Counted from the stretch's first letter, positions 37,086 through 47,506 are shown. The stretch is DNA of 64,000 nucleotides from Lactobacillus sp. ESL0701 (GCF_029433445.1 NZ_JAQTIC010000002.1:124001-188000); one strand, 5' to 3'. The notes: a model not told the origin generated them from the letters alone. A program made the numbers and translations.

Positions 37086-37160
37086 TTTTATTAGCTATTG
37101 AATATTTTCATAAATATTCATCTTAAGAACGTTTTTATAACTGAATAGGAGAATACAAAG

Positions 37161-37385
37161 ATGATCTACAAAGTTTTGTATCAAAAAGACAAGGTTGTTA
37201 ACCCAAGAAGAGAAACAACCGAAACTCTTTACATGGAAGCTGACAACTTGGTTAACGCCAGAACATTGGTTGAGGAAAATACCCCCTACAACATTGAACT
37301 CATCCAAGAACTTGCAGGTAATTCATTGGATTACGAAAAAGAACACGCTGATTTTAAATTAACGTCGTTTGAGAACAAGAAGTAG
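37161..37385 (+). CDS. rpoY: RNA polymerase epsilon subunit
   Basis: This 74-residue protein begins [20 protein letters not shown] and contains TLYMEADN and [10 protein letters not shown], the signature of the YkzG/DUF1447 family, now known as the epsilon (RpoY) subunit that binds Firmicute RNA polymerase near its downstream face. Length fits (about 70). SD AGGAG lies 9 bases before the ATG. rnjA starts 6 bases after the stop; the rpoY-rnjA pair is conserved throughout Firmicutes. Confidence 0.93.
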   Translation: MIYKVLYQKDKVVNPRRETTETLYMEADNLVNARTLVEENTPYNIELIQELAGNSLDYEKEHADFKLTSFENKK

Positions 37386-37391
37386 TTTTCC

Positions 37392-39071
37392 GTGCGCATT
37401 AAAAATAATGAAGTTGCCGTTTTTGCAATCGGGGGGTTGCATGAAATCGGCAAAAATATGTACTGTGTCCAATACCAGGATGAAATTGTCATCATGGATT
37501 GCGGGATTAAATTCCCAGAAGACGATTTGCTAGGAATTAACTATGTCATTTCAGACTATTCTTACCTAGTTAAGAATCGCAAAAAAATCAAGGCATTAGT
37601 TGTCAGTCATGGACACGAAGACCACATTGGTGGTATTCCGTTTTTACTAGAAAAAATTCCAGAAATTCCGGTTTATGCCACTCCATTTGCCTTGGCCTTA
37701 ATCAAGGGCAAGCTTGAAGAACACGGTATCCTAAGAACAACCGAACTTCACGAAGAACACGAAGATACTGTCCTTAAATTCAAGAAGCTATCTGTTGAAT
37801 TCTTTAGAACTACCCACTCAATTCCTGATACATTAGGAATTGCTGTTCATACACCACTGGGTGCAGTTGTCTTTACTGGGGACTTTAAGTTCGACTTAAC
37901 CCCCGTAATGAACCAACCAGCACCAGACTTCCAAAAGATGGCTCAGTTAGGTAAAGAAGGAGTTTTAGCCCTTCTTTCCGACTCGACTAACGCGGAAGTT
38001 ACCCAATTTACTAAATCCGAACGATTTGTGGCTAAGTCATTGCACGATATTATCACTGGAATTCACGGGCGAATTATCTTTGCCACATTTGCTTCCAATC
38101 TTTATCGGGTATCAACAGCCATTCAAGCCGCGATTGACACGGGACGTAAAGTCGCTATCTTCGGTCGTAGTATGGAAAATGGCGTACAAAACGGAATTGA
38201 CCTCGGCTACTTGAATGTTCCGGAGGGCTTAATCGTTGATGCTAATGAAATTAACCATACACCAGCTGATAAGGCCATGATCTTATGTACCGGTTCGCAA
38301 GGAGAGCCATTAGCTGCCCTCTCACGGATTGCCAATGGTACGCACAGACAAATTAGTCTGCAGCCAGGAGATACAATTATTTTCTCCTCTAACCCAATCC
38401 CTGGTAATACTTTGAGTGTTAACCACTTGATTAACAAGTTAATGGAAGGCGGCGCTAATATTGTTCACGGCCGAGTTAACAACGTGCACACTTCTGGACA
38501 CGGCGGTCAAGAAGAACTGAAAATGATGGTTCGTTTGACCCATCCGCAATATATGATTCCGGTTCACGGTGAATACCGTATGCAGGTTGTTCATACAGAA
38601 TTGGCGCAAGCTGCAGGAGTTCCTAAAGATCACACCTTCGTTTTAGAAAATGGTGAGGTACTCTGCTTTAGCCCAGAAGGTTCGCGAATTGCTGGTCATA
38701 TTCCGGCAGGCGATGTTTACGTTGATACTTCAGGTACTGCTGATGTTGGTAATGTTGTTGTCCATGACCGCCAAGTTCTATCTGAAGAAGGCTTAGTGGT
38801 AGCTGTGGCAACTGTTGATTACAAGCACAAGCGTGTTCTCGCTGGACCTGATGTTTTAAGTCGCGGCTTTGTCTACATGCGTGAATCAACGGACCTGATT
38901 AGTCAGGCTCAGAAGCATATTTACCATGTGCTTAAATCAGAAATGGATAAGACCGATCATCCTAAGGATAGTGTTATCCGTAAGGCAATTGTTGAAAATC
39001 TTTCTGACTTTTTATATTCAAGAACCAAGAGACGGCCAATGATCCTGCCAATGATTATTGAAAAGAAATAA
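37392..39071 (+). CDS. rnjA: Ribonuclease J1 (GTG start)
   Basis: RNase J1 is the main 5'-3' exonuclease and an endonuclease of Firmicutes. The 559-residue protein has an intact metal site, SHGHEDHIGG (His73, His75, Asp77, His78), THSIPDTLG, GDFKFD, HTSGHGGQEE and PVHGEYRM, plus beta-CASP and C-terminal domains. The start is GTG, 6 bases after rpoY, with a weak SD (AAGAAG), so coupling to rpoY is likely. It contrasts with the degenerate rnjB product elsewhere in the window. A terminator follows. Confidence 0.96.
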   Translation: MRIKNNEVAVFAIGGLHEIGKNMYCVQYQDEIVIMDCGIKFPEDDLLGINYVISDYSYLVKNRKKIKALVVSHGHEDHIGGIPFLLEKIPEIPVYATPFALALIKGKLEEHGILRTTELHEEHEDTVLKFKKLSVEFFRTTHSIPDTLGIAVHTPLGAVVFTGDFKFDLTPVMNQPAPDFQKMAQLGKEGVLALLSDSTNAEVTQFTKSERFVAKSLHDIITGIHGRIIFATFASNLYRVSTAIQAAIDTGRKVAIFGRSMENGVQNGIDLGYLNVPEGLIVDANEINHTPADKAMILCTGSQGEPLAALSRIANGTHRQISLQPGDTIIFSSNPIPGNTLSVNHLINKLMEGGANIVHGRVNNVHTSGHGGQEELKMMVRLTHPQYMIPVHGEYRMQVVHTELAQAAGVPKDHTFVLENGEVLCFSPEGSRIAGHIPAGDVYVDTSGTADVGNVVVHDRQVLSEEGLVVAVATVDYKHKRVLAGPDVLSRGFVYMRESTDLISQAQKHIYHVLKSEMDKTDHPKDSVIRKAIVENLSDFLYSRTKRRPMILPMIIEKK

Positions 39072-39072
39072 T

Positions 39073-39095
39073 AAAAAGCCCTCAGGGGCTTTTTT
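39073..39095 (+). terminator. Terminator after rnjA
   Basis: AAAAAGCCC and GGGCTTTTT form a perfect 9-base stem with a short loop and T tract, beginning 2 bases after the rnjA stop. Confidence 0.85.
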
Positions 39096-39106
39096 AGTAT
39101 ATAAAG

Positions 39107-40054
39107 ATGAGTAATAAAATGAAATTACACCTGCTAGTTAATGAAACAGCCGGTAATGGTCAAGGCAAAAAAAGTTTTGCTAGTCTTGTAAAGCTACTAG
39201 TTGATGCCGACATTAATTTTAGCTTCCAGAAAAGCACTTATGCTGGTGAATTAATTAAATTAGCCCAAGATTACAGTAATCAAAAACATAATGCTGAAGA
39301 TGTTCTACTAATTATCGGCGGCGACGGGTCGCTCAACGAGGTACTAAACGGGATTAAACGCTCAGCTAATCCTGAAACACCGTTTGCCTACTTGCCTGCT
39401 GGTACTGGCAATGATTTTGCCCGCGCGGCTGAACTAACAACTGATCCAGAAAAATTATTGCAAAACTTACAAAAAAGCTTAGTACCTAAGCAGATTGACT
39501 GTGGCAAATTTCAATTAGCTGGATATCAGGATCAGCCAAGTTATTTTGCTAACAGCTTCGGTATCGGTTTTGATGCTTCAGTTAATCATTTTAGTAATCA
39601 TTCCAAACTAAAAGAAGTACTAAATAAGTTACATGAAGGCAAGCTTATTTACGGTGCCAACATTTTACGTGCATTGCGCAGTCAAGATACTTTTAGCATT
39701 GAAGTACGCAGCGCTAACAAGAAAATACAATTTGATGATGCCTTTTTAGTGACGACAACTAATCAGCCATACTTTGGTGGCGGCTTCCCGTTATTACCAA
39801 GCGCCAGTCTTACAAGCCACCGAATTGATACGATTGTCGTTGAAAAGTTCAGTATCCCTAAACTGCTTAAATTACTCTATCATCTGCTTAAAGATGGTTC
39901 CCATATTAATGATCCGCAATTCCATTACATTGAAGCCAAAGAAATAATCGTTAAAACTAAACAAAAGGAATTCGCGCAAGTAGATGGTGAGGAAATTAAT
40001 CAGCGCACCTTTAATTTAAAATTGCGGGTTAGTCATTTTAATTTGTTAAAGTAA
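39107..40054 (+). CDS. dagK: Diacylglycerol kinase family lipid kinase (DagK/YegS-like)
   Basis: The 315-residue protein has the DAGK catalytic signature: NETAGNGQGKK (phosphate-binding), LIIGGDGSLNEVLNG and PAGTGNDFAR, followed by the second domain ending in AQVDGEEI. It would phosphorylate diacylglycerol released by lipoteichoic acid synthesis, returning it to phospholipid synthesis, by analogy with Bacillus DgkB. The ATG at 39107 lies only 12 bases after a terminator and has almost no SD (TAAAG); an ATG at 39119 is an alternative. Expression may depend on readthrough from rnjA. Confidence 0.87.
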   Translation: MSNKMKLHLLVNETAGNGQGKKSFASLVKLLVDADINFSFQKSTYAGELIKLAQDYSNQKHNAEDVLLIIGGDGSLNEVLNGIKRSANPETPFAYLPAGTGNDFARAAELTTDPEKLLQNLQKSLVPKQIDCGKFQLAGYQDQPSYFANSFGIGFDASVNHFSNHSKLKEVLNKLHEGKLIYGANILRALRSQDTFSIEVRSANKKIQFDDAFLVTTTNQPYFGGGFPLLPSASLTSHRIDTIVVEKFSIPKLLKLLYHLLKDGSHINDPQFHYIEAKEIIVKTKQKEFAQVDGEEINQRTFNLKLRVSHFNLLK

Positions 40055-40093
40055 AAAACATTTTCGTAACTAGTAATTACGAAAATGTTTTTT
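40053..40093. terminator. Bidirectional terminator between dagK and the permease gene
   Basis: A perfect 17-base stem (40053-40069 and 40077-40093) with a 7-base loop and A/T tracts lies between the converging stops. It is the longest hairpin in the window. Confidence 0.92.
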
Positions 40094-40095
40094 AT

Positions 40096-41691
40096 TTATT
40101 CTTCTATCTGAGCCTTTTGGTTAATTTGGGCTGCTTCTTCTAAATCAGGACCAGCATAAGCACTGCGGACGCCCCAATAGTAAAAGCCAATACTAATTAA
40201 AGCAACAATGACCAAATCCCAAGGATAATGCAGCCAATTCAAGCCACCAAACTCCTTAGCACCCAAGATGGACAATCCTGCCATAACTATCAGATAGCTA
40301 ATTAGCCACCAACTACCCTTCAAGGCCTGCTTAAACTGATGGTCGTTATTCCTCCATTCATAGTAAGCGTAAATTGGCATTCCCGCCAAGATTACCAGCA
40401 TCACTTCCCAAGTAGTTGGAAACTGTCCCCAATACACTGCCAAACTAGTTAACACAAAGGTTATCGGCGCTAAGATATTTAAGTTACGCAACTTAATTGG
40501 GCGATAAAACTTAGGTGCTAACTTACGTAAAGCCATCGTTGAAACCGGACCGGTCAAATATGCAATTAAAGTGGAGGTGGCAATCACACTTGCTAATTGT
40601 CCCCAATTAGGAAACAGGGTTACCAGAATGATACTAACAATTAAACTTGCCAGCATTGCCTTATGCGGCGTGTGATACTTAGAATCCAATTTAGTTAAAA
40701 AGTGCGGCAAGTGCTTGTTTTCAGCCATTGCGGCAAGTGATCTACTTGTAGTTGCCATGAAGGCAATTCCTGTCCCAAATGGAGAAACAAAGGCGTCAAT
40801 ATAGAGCAAAATTGACAACCAATTAAGTCCCAGTAACACTGCTAGTTGAGCAAATGGTGAGCTGAAATTAATTCCTGACCAGCCTTTTATCTGAATTAAA
40901 TGATGCGGCATACTAGCCACAAAAGTGAATTGCAACAATGTATATAGCAAGGCACTGATTGCTAGCGAAATAATAATTGCCCGCCGCATATTTTTTTGCG
41001 GGTTTTCAATTTCACTGCCCAGATTAATAACCGTTTGAAAAGCATCGTAAGAAAAAATAATTCCCGCACTAGTAGTTGCTGTAAAAATTGGCGCTGTCCC
41101 GTTAGGAAACCAATTAGTAGTCGTTAACGCCAAATTATGGGCATTAAAGCCCGACATCAACAGCAAAATAAAAGTTAACGTTGGAATAATAATTTTAAAC
41201 CACGTGATGGTATTGGAAAAGCGCGCCATCAAGTTAACGGAATAATAATTAATCCAGGTAAAGATCCCCATAAAGGCAAAAACAACTAACAAGCCAATGC
41301 CCGTAATCTGCCCGTGATGCATTAATTGATGGAAGCTTCTTGCCCACGGCCATGGCCAAGAGCTCAAATATTGAACCGCAGCCACGGCTTCAATCGGCAA
41401 AATTGTTTCAAGCGAAACCCAGTTAGCCCAAGCAGCAATAAAGCCAAGCAGTGACCCGTGCGTATATTGGGCAAAGCGGCTCATCCCCCCACTCTGCTGA
41501 AACATTGTACCCATTTCAGTATAAACAATGGCAATAAAGCCCATAATAACGGCACCGATCAACCAAGAAAAAATGGCCGCGGGTCCTGCTAAATGTGCAC
41601 CCTCTCCGGCACCAAATAGCCAACCCGAGCCAATAATCGAACCTAATGACAAAAGAGTCAGTGATACCAACCCAATTTTCTGTTTTTTAAT
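40096..41691 (-). CDS. Amino acid permease, APC superfamily (probable AUU start)
   Basis: About 12-13 membrane helices and an N-terminal GSIIGSGWLFGAGEGA motif place this protein in the APC amino acid/polyamine transporter superfamily; the substrate is unknown. No ATG lies at the expected start. The first standard codon is a TTG at 41670, with no SD at proper distance. Seven codons upstream, an ATT at 41691 lies 8 bases after GAGG and would yield the familiar KKQKIGLVSLTLLSLGS N-terminus. I therefore extend to the ATT (531 residues); this is inference. A charged tail (EEAAQINQKAQIEE) ends the protein. It is transcribed alone. Confidence 0.8.
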   Translation of the reverse strand: MKKQKIGLVSLTLLSLGSIIGSGWLFGAGEGAHLAGPAAIFSWLIGAVIMGFIAIVYTEMGTMFQQSGGMSRFAQYTHGSLLGFIAAWANWVSLETILPIEAVAAVQYLSSWPWPWARSFHQLMHHGQITGIGLLVVFAFMGIFTWINYYSVNLMARFSNTITWFKIIIPTLTFILLLMSGFNAHNLALTTTNWFPNGTAPIFTATTSAGIIFSYDAFQTVINLGSEIENPQKNMRRAIIISLAISALLYTLLQFTFVASMPHHLIQIKGWSGINFSSPFAQLAVLLGLNWLSILLYIDAFVSPFGTGIAFMATTSRSLAAMAENKHLPHFLTKLDSKYHTPHKAMLASLIVSIILVTLFPNWGQLASVIATSTLIAYLTGPVSTMALRKLAPKFYRPIKLRNLNILAPITFVLTSLAVYWGQFPTTWEVMLVILAGMPIYAYYEWRNNDHQFKQALKGSWWLISYLIVMAGLSILGAKEFGGLNWLHYPWDLVIVALISIGFYYWGVRSAYAGPDLEEAAQINQKAQIEE

Positions 41692-41774
41692 TTTTATTAC
41701 CTCATTTCATAAAATTAATTTTGCCCTTTCTAGTATAAATGTCAAGTATAATAATTAAGGTAACCGCAACCAAT

Positions 41775-41806
41775 TAAAAAGTGGCAACCTAGACGGTCAC
41801 CACTGC
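41775..41806 (-). terminator. Terminator after the DUF1828-like gene
   Basis: On the minus strand AGTGGTGACC and GGTTGCCACT pair (with one bulge or mismatch) around GTCTA and are followed by five T residues, just after the stop at 41812. Confidence 0.7.
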
Positions 41807-41811
41807 TATTT

Positions 41812-42198
41812 TTAACCTAAATATGAAATCGCAACTTGTAATTGAGCTAACTTGACTATTGCTTGAGCCAAATTGTCCTGTTCAACTTGGACAGAAATTT
41901 CACAATTTTCTTCATTAAAATCATAGCCTGCCCCTAAAGCAATTTCGGCAGTTGTTTCATATAAATCCGTATCACTGATTCCAGGATCAAGTTTAAACAG
42001 CATTCGACCATCATCAGTGACTAAATATCGCTCACCAACTTGCTGGACAAAGCAATATACCGTATCACCATAAGAGTCAATCGCCGTTGTTGCCACCTCT
42101 AAAGTGTCGCTGCTAACGGCTGTAACCCCAGTGTGTGCTGCCACCCAATCGCCAATTGCTTGGTTAAGTTGTAACTGGTTCGCTAATTCTTTTACCAT
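41812..42198 (-). CDS. DUF1828-like protein of unknown function
   Basis: This 128-residue protein shows the pattern W...G...L.V.T, then YGDTVYCFVQQ and LVTDDGRMLFKL, which resembles the DUF1828 domain. Such proteins have no proven function, and some lie in mobile or phage-linked regions. Here it is 15 bases after recD2 and ends at a terminator, so it is probably the last gene of the recD2 transcript. SD GGGGGG-like sequence precedes the ATG. No hydrophobic segment is seen. The domain name is from memory and would need a profile search. Confidence 0.6.
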   Translation of the reverse strand: MVKELANQLQLNQAIGDWVAAHTGVTAVSSDTLEVATTAIDSYGDTVYCFVQQVGERYLVTDDGRMLFKLDPGISDTDLYETTAEIALGAGYDFNEENCEISVQVEQDNLAQAIVKLAQLQVAISYLG

Positions 42199-42213
42199 TG
42201 TTTACCCCCCGTT

Positions 42214-44583
42214 TTATGTTCGTGATGTTAATTTAATGCCCTGCATCCCAATCATTGGATCAATTTCACCAGAATAAATCAATTCTGATGTCAAAATATA
42301 ATCTTGCGGCTGCTTATTCTGTTCATCAGTGGTTTCCGCTGCCGGGACCAGCTCGTCATCCACGGCATCATTATTTGGTTCTTGTCCAAGTAATTTTTGC
42401 AACTTGGTAGTCAAGCCAGTTTTGCGGTCATTCCCCGATGTATTAAGTGCCATTACATAGGCGCGTGGATCGCCAACCAAAACCAAATTTTTCTCTGCCC
42501 GCGTCACCGCCGTATATAGCAAATTCCGCTTAAGCATCACGTAATTCTGCATCGTTAAATTTAGAATGACCAACGGAAATTCTGACCCCTGCGACTTATG
42601 AATTGTAATTGCATAAGCCCGCGTCAGGTCAAACAAATCCTTCTTGCTAAAATTGACTTCGCGACCATCAAAGTCTGCTGTCAGACATTTTTGAGCATTT
42701 TTAGTATCAAGCGAAATAATTTTACCGATTTGACCATTATAAATATCTTTTTCCGGATTATTTTGCAGCTGCAAAACCCTGTCGCCAATCCGAAAGATTT
42801 CATCATGGACTTCAAGATACTTGCTATCAGGCTTTGCCGGATTCATAATTTCCTGGATTAAATTGTTTAAGTTGGTAACGCCGCCTTCACCATGATACAT
42901 TGCTCCAAGAACCTGAATATCATCCGGACTAAACTTCTGCAGAGCCCGCTCAACAATTTGACTGACAACATGACCAATCTCGTGCGGCGGGCAAGAAATG
43001 AATGAATAATTTTTGGTCTTTTGAAACATGGCATCTTGATCGGTGCCCTCATTAATATCATGTGCCAAGGTAATAATACTTGAGTCATCCCCCTGGCGGT
43101 GAATTTGGGTTAAAACAGTTGTTGGTAAAACTTGCGACTTAATTAAATCACTGAAGACATTACCCGGACCGACTGACGGCAGCTGATCTTTATCACCGAC
43201 AAAGACAACGTGCTTAGTTTGATTAATACTAGAAATCAGCTGCTTAAACAAGAACATGTCAACCATCGACATTTCATCAATGATTAAAATTTCACCATTT
43301 AGTTCATTGAGATCAGCAGCATCATTTTCACCAATTCCCATTCCCAACATGCGGTGAATTGTCTTGGCAGTGATACCCGTGATTTCTTCCATTCTCTTAG
43401 CCGCCCGACCAGTTGGAGCAGCTAATAAAAATGGCGGATCACTGCTGTATAGAGCAGAAGAAGGTATCTCTGCCAAATCGCGCAACGCCAACAAAATCCC
43501 GTTAATAATTGTCGTTTTACCAGTACCAGGTCCACCTGTCAAAATTGAAATCGGGTGGGTCAAAGCGTTTTTAATGGCGGCTTTTTGCGTATCATCATAC
43601 TTGATTTTTAGCTCTTTTTCAGCCTTTTTAATGGCTTTTTTAACGTCGTGATCACTATATTGCTCATCTTCATCCTGTTCATTGCGCCGTTCAATCAAGT
43701 TTTTCATGGTTAAGGCAATATCATTTTCCGTCTGGGCAATATTTTGCAATGCCGCATTTTCACCAGAAACAACTACCTTGCCATCATGTTGGAGCTGATT
43801 CACGCAATTAGCGATAGGATCAAATTGATTGATTTGCAAAAGCTTGCTAGTATCCGTCAATAATTGAGCTAAGTTAACATAGGTGTTCCCCGCTTTACTT
43901 AACTCATCAAGCAAAATTTGAAAAATCGCCCCGTTAATTCTGCGTGGGTCATCAACTGAAATCCCTAGTTCTTGCCCTATACGGTCAGCACTCTTAAAGG
44001 CATAACCTGTGACCTCGTCAATTGAAGCATAGGGATCTTCTTGCAGCTTGGTTAACGTTTCACCGTGATAGATTTGATACAGACGACTGGCAACTTTTTT
44101 ATTTAAGCCAAATTGCGTCAGCTTCAAAATAATCTCTGAATAAGAATCCATCGAATTCACACCGGCAAGCAAACTGTCTTTTTGCTTTTGCGTCAAGGGC
44201 AGCGTGGCAATCTTAGCCGGATTTTCTTTGAGCACTGTCAAGGCATTAACGCCCAGTTCAGCAATAATTGTATTGGCGGCTTTTTTGCCAATTCCGGGGA
44301 ACTTGCTTGAACTCAAATAACGGCTTAAACTCCCCTCCTCATGTGGTAAGGCCTGCTGGTAGCTATCACAGCGAAACTGCAATCCGAATTTGTTGTGAAC
44401 CACCAATTTACCTGAGAATTGGTAGGTTCCACCAACTTGTACCTCGCCAAAGTTGCCAGTGACTTTAATCTCATCACGATCATAATCAGCTAACTTACCG
44501 TTAATTGTCACATCAAGAATTTTGTATAGGTCCTGATTATTTTCAAAAACAATACCGTTAATCTTGCCTACAAATTCAGTCAT
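42214..44583 (-). CDS. recD2: RecD2 superfamily 1B DNA helicase
   Basis: RecD2 is a 5'-3' DNA helicase of bacteria lacking RecBCD, with roles in repair and mismatch-repair modulation. The 789-residue protein has an N-terminal OB-like and helix-hairpin-helix region (SSKFPGIGKKAANTI), Walker A ILTGGPGTGKTTI, Walker B LIIDEMSMVD, motif III FVGDKDQLPSVGPG, and C-terminal motifs RAYAITIHKSQGSEFP and YTAVTRAEK. The acidic tail (about 745-789) is extra. It overlaps the TPR gene by 8 bases, as in Bacillus yrrB-yrrC. Confidence 0.94.
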   Translation of the reverse strand: MTEFVGKINGIVFENNQDLYKILDVTINGKLADYDRDEIKVTGNFGEVQVGGTYQFSGKLVVHNKFGLQFRCDSYQQALPHEEGSLSRYLSSSKFPGIGKKAANTIIAELGVNALTVLKENPAKIATLPLTQKQKDSLLAGVNSMDSYSEIILKLTQFGLNKKVASRLYQIYHGETLTKLQEDPYASIDEVTGYAFKSADRIGQELGISVDDPRRINGAIFQILLDELSKAGNTYVNLAQLLTDTSKLLQINQFDPIANCVNQLQHDGKVVVSGENAALQNIAQTENDIALTMKNLIERRNEQDEDEQYSDHDVKKAIKKAEKELKIKYDDTQKAAIKNALTHPISILTGGPGTGKTTIINGILLALRDLAEIPSSALYSSDPPFLLAAPTGRAAKRMEEITGITAKTIHRMLGMGIGENDAADLNELNGEILIIDEMSMVDMFLFKQLISSINQTKHVVFVGDKDQLPSVGPGNVFSDLIKSQVLPTTVLTQIHRQGDDSSIITLAHDINEGTDQDAMFQKTKNYSFISCPPHEIGHVVSQIVERALQKFSPDDIQVLGAMYHGEGGVTNLNNLIQEIMNPAKPDSKYLEVHDEIFRIGDRVLQLQNNPEKDIYNGQIGKIISLDTKNAQKCLTADFDGREVNFSKKDLFDLTRAYAITIHKSQGSEFPLVILNLTMQNYVMLKRNLLYTAVTRAEKNLVLVGDPRAYVMALNTSGNDRKTGLTTKLQKLLGQEPNNDAVDDELVPAAETTDEQNKQPQDYILTSELIYSGEIDPMIGMQGIKLTSRT

Positions 44584-45220
44584 TACCGTTATCCTTATCC
44601 TTATCCTTAACTAATTTAAGAATTGATGCATACTGGTCGAGTGCTTGCTGATAATATTTAGGGTCCTGTTTTTTCGCCGTTTGCATAAATTGTCGGGCCT
44701 CTTTGCGATCATCTTCTAAAACCGTAATTCCCAGCAAAAAGTTAACTTTGGCACTTCTATCAGGAGTTGGAATTTGTTCATAAATAGTGCGCGCTTCCTT
44801 TAACTCTCCAAGGCTAAGCCAAATATCACCCAATAATTCCCGCACGCGATTATCAATCTGCTTGATTGTCAGTGCATAGGCTAGGGCCTTTTGCTTTTGG
44901 CCGATTTTAAGATAAACTAATGCCTTTTGGTATAAAACCAAATCATCATTAGGAATTTGGTCAAGTAGGGTCAATGCCTTGTCAAAATCGCCCTGCATGT
45001 AATAACATACTGCTAAATCATAATCTAAGTCTTGCGGCTTTTTAACTAACTGCTTAGCCTGCTCCAACAACTGTGTTGCTTGGGTAAAACTGCCTTCATT
45101 TAATAAGTAAGTCGCTAGCTGCAGATAATTATCTGGATTCTGCGGCTCGCGATCAATTTTAGTTATTAATTGATGAATTTTGTGATCAATGTCTGCTTGA
45201 TGTTTATCCTGTTTTGCCAT
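44576..45220 (-). CDS. TPR-repeat protein (YrrB-like)
   Basis: The 214-residue protein consists of about five tetratricopeptide helix pairs, e.g. DNYLQLATYLLNEGSFTQAT, LDYDLAVCYYMQGDFDKALT and VLYQKALVYLKIGQKQKALA. Bacillus YrrB, a TPR protein, sits in the same place before recD2; its function is not firmly known. The gene starts directly after the histidine phosphatase stop and overlaps recD2 by 8 bases. No signal peptide is present, so it is cytoplasmic. Confidence 0.8.
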   Translation of the reverse strand: MAKQDKHQADIDHKIHQLITKIDREPQNPDNYLQLATYLLNEGSFTQATQLLEQAKQLVKKPQDLDYDLAVCYYMQGDFDKALTLLDQIPNDDLVLYQKALVYLKIGQKQKALAYALTIKQIDNRVRELLGDIWLSLGELKEARTIYEQIPTPDRSAKVNFLLGITVLEDDRKEARQFMQTAKKQDPKYYQQALDQYASILKLVKDKDKDNGND

Positions 45221-45880
45221 TTATAATGCGTCCGTTTCTGAAAGTTTGCGGTCTAAAAAGTCAGTTTCATTCCAAATTAATGAGTGCCACGTCTGCCCTT
45301 GATCATTTGTTTCTAAAATCGTTAAACTAGTATTATTTAAACTACCGTTTTGCCGTAAATTTTTGAGAGAAAAGCCTAATAGACCACCCATAATTGCCGA
45401 AAGAGCAGCCCCATGACTAACTGCTAATACCTTATCATCTGAGTTAGTAAATTTTTGAGCTACACTACGTGCAAAATCTTGTCCGCGAGCAATAACTTCT
45501 GGATAATCTTCACCGTTAATTGAGTGTCCATCATATTTTTCAGGATGATGCCATAAATCATCAACTTGTGCCGGATACTTTTGCTGAGCAGCCTCAAACT
45601 GCATGCCCTCCATTTTACCTAAATTAAATTCACGCAGGCGCTCATCAATAATCACTGGCAATTGGGCATTCATTGCATCGTCAATTCCCTGTGCAGTCGC
45701 AAAGGCACGCTTTAACGGACTAGAATAAATTGCCCGAAATTTAGTATTTTTTAGATGCTGCCCCAGTTTTTTAATATCAATTAGACTTTGCGGCAATAGT
45801 GGAGAATCTCCTTGTCCGCCTTGAAAGCGCTTCTCAAGGTTCCACTCAGTCTTGCCATGCCGTACAAAATAAATCCGCAT
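45221..45880 (-). CDS. Histidine phosphatase family protein (GpmB-like)
   Basis: The 219-residue protein begins MRIYFVRHGKTEWNLEKRFQ, with the catalytic RHG motif; the second catalytic His is in VSHGAALSAIMGG and the acid in EFNLGKMEGM. It belongs to the cofactor-dependent phosphoglycerate mutase superfamily, but such short proteins are usually phosphatases of sugar phosphates or cofactors. The substrate is unknown. It is followed at once by the TPR gene and separated from mnmA by 105 bases. Confidence 0.83.
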   Translation of the reverse strand: MRIYFVRHGKTEWNLEKRFQGGQGDSPLLPQSLIDIKKLGQHLKNTKFRAIYSSPLKRAFATAQGIDDAMNAQLPVIIDERLREFNLGKMEGMQFEAAQQKYPAQVDDLWHHPEKYDGHSINGEDYPEVIARGQDFARSVAQKFTNSDDKVLAVSHGAALSAIMGGLLGFSLKNLRQNGSLNNTSLTILETNDQGQTWHSLIWNETDFLDRKLSETDAL

Positions 45881-45985
45881 CAGTATTTTATCTCTTTTCT
45901 ATTGCTGTTACTTGTCTAGTTTATCATTTAATGAAGGTAAAAGAAAAAGAGAAAAGCAAATTGTGCCTTCCTCTTTTAAATCAAA

Positions 45986-47113
<1,128 letters not shown>

Positions 47114-47116
47114 TCA

Positions 47117-47458
47117 TCAATCCTTTACTGGAACAATAATTTTGCGTTCTTCGAGATCCTTTAAAATATAATCTAACAGTTCTACTGTTTGCGCTAATTG
47201 CTTGTTCTTAAAAATATTTACCTTCTGCAGGCCATTACGATCAGTTACCACCATTGTTAACCGCGTCATGTCCTTGTTAATCGTCATTTTAAGTTTAGTT
47301 GGTGCATCATAAGGGGAATCATTATAAAGCGGATGTTCATAATTATAATTGCCCTTAGCGGTTTTGACAAAACCGGCATCAATCAACGCATAGAGTTTCA
47401 AATCAGGACTAAGTGTAAACTTGCGCTGATCACCATTAATTACAACTGTATTTGCCAT
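47117..47458 (-). CDS. DUF1831 protein in a tRNA-thiolation operon
   Basis: This 113-residue protein (MANTVVINGDQRKFTLSPDL) matches the DUF1831 family of Lactobacillales, solved structurally but without assigned function. It is basic and has no cysteine, so it cannot itself carry a persulfide. SD GAGGT precedes the ATG. It lies 48 bases after the cysteine desulfurase gene and 6 bases before mnmA. The position suggests a regulator, adaptor or stabiliser of the sulfur transfer pair; this is inference. Confidence 0.78.
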   Translation of the reverse strand: MANTVVINGDQRKFTLSPDLKLYALIDAGFVKTAKGNYNYEHPLYNDSPYDAPTKLKMTINKDMTRLTMVVTDRNGLQKVNIFKNKQLAQTVELLDYILKDLEERKIIVPVKD

Positions 47459-47506
47459 AATTTTACCTCACTTACTTATAATAAGTTAACTTGCTAAAGA
47501 AAGCAA

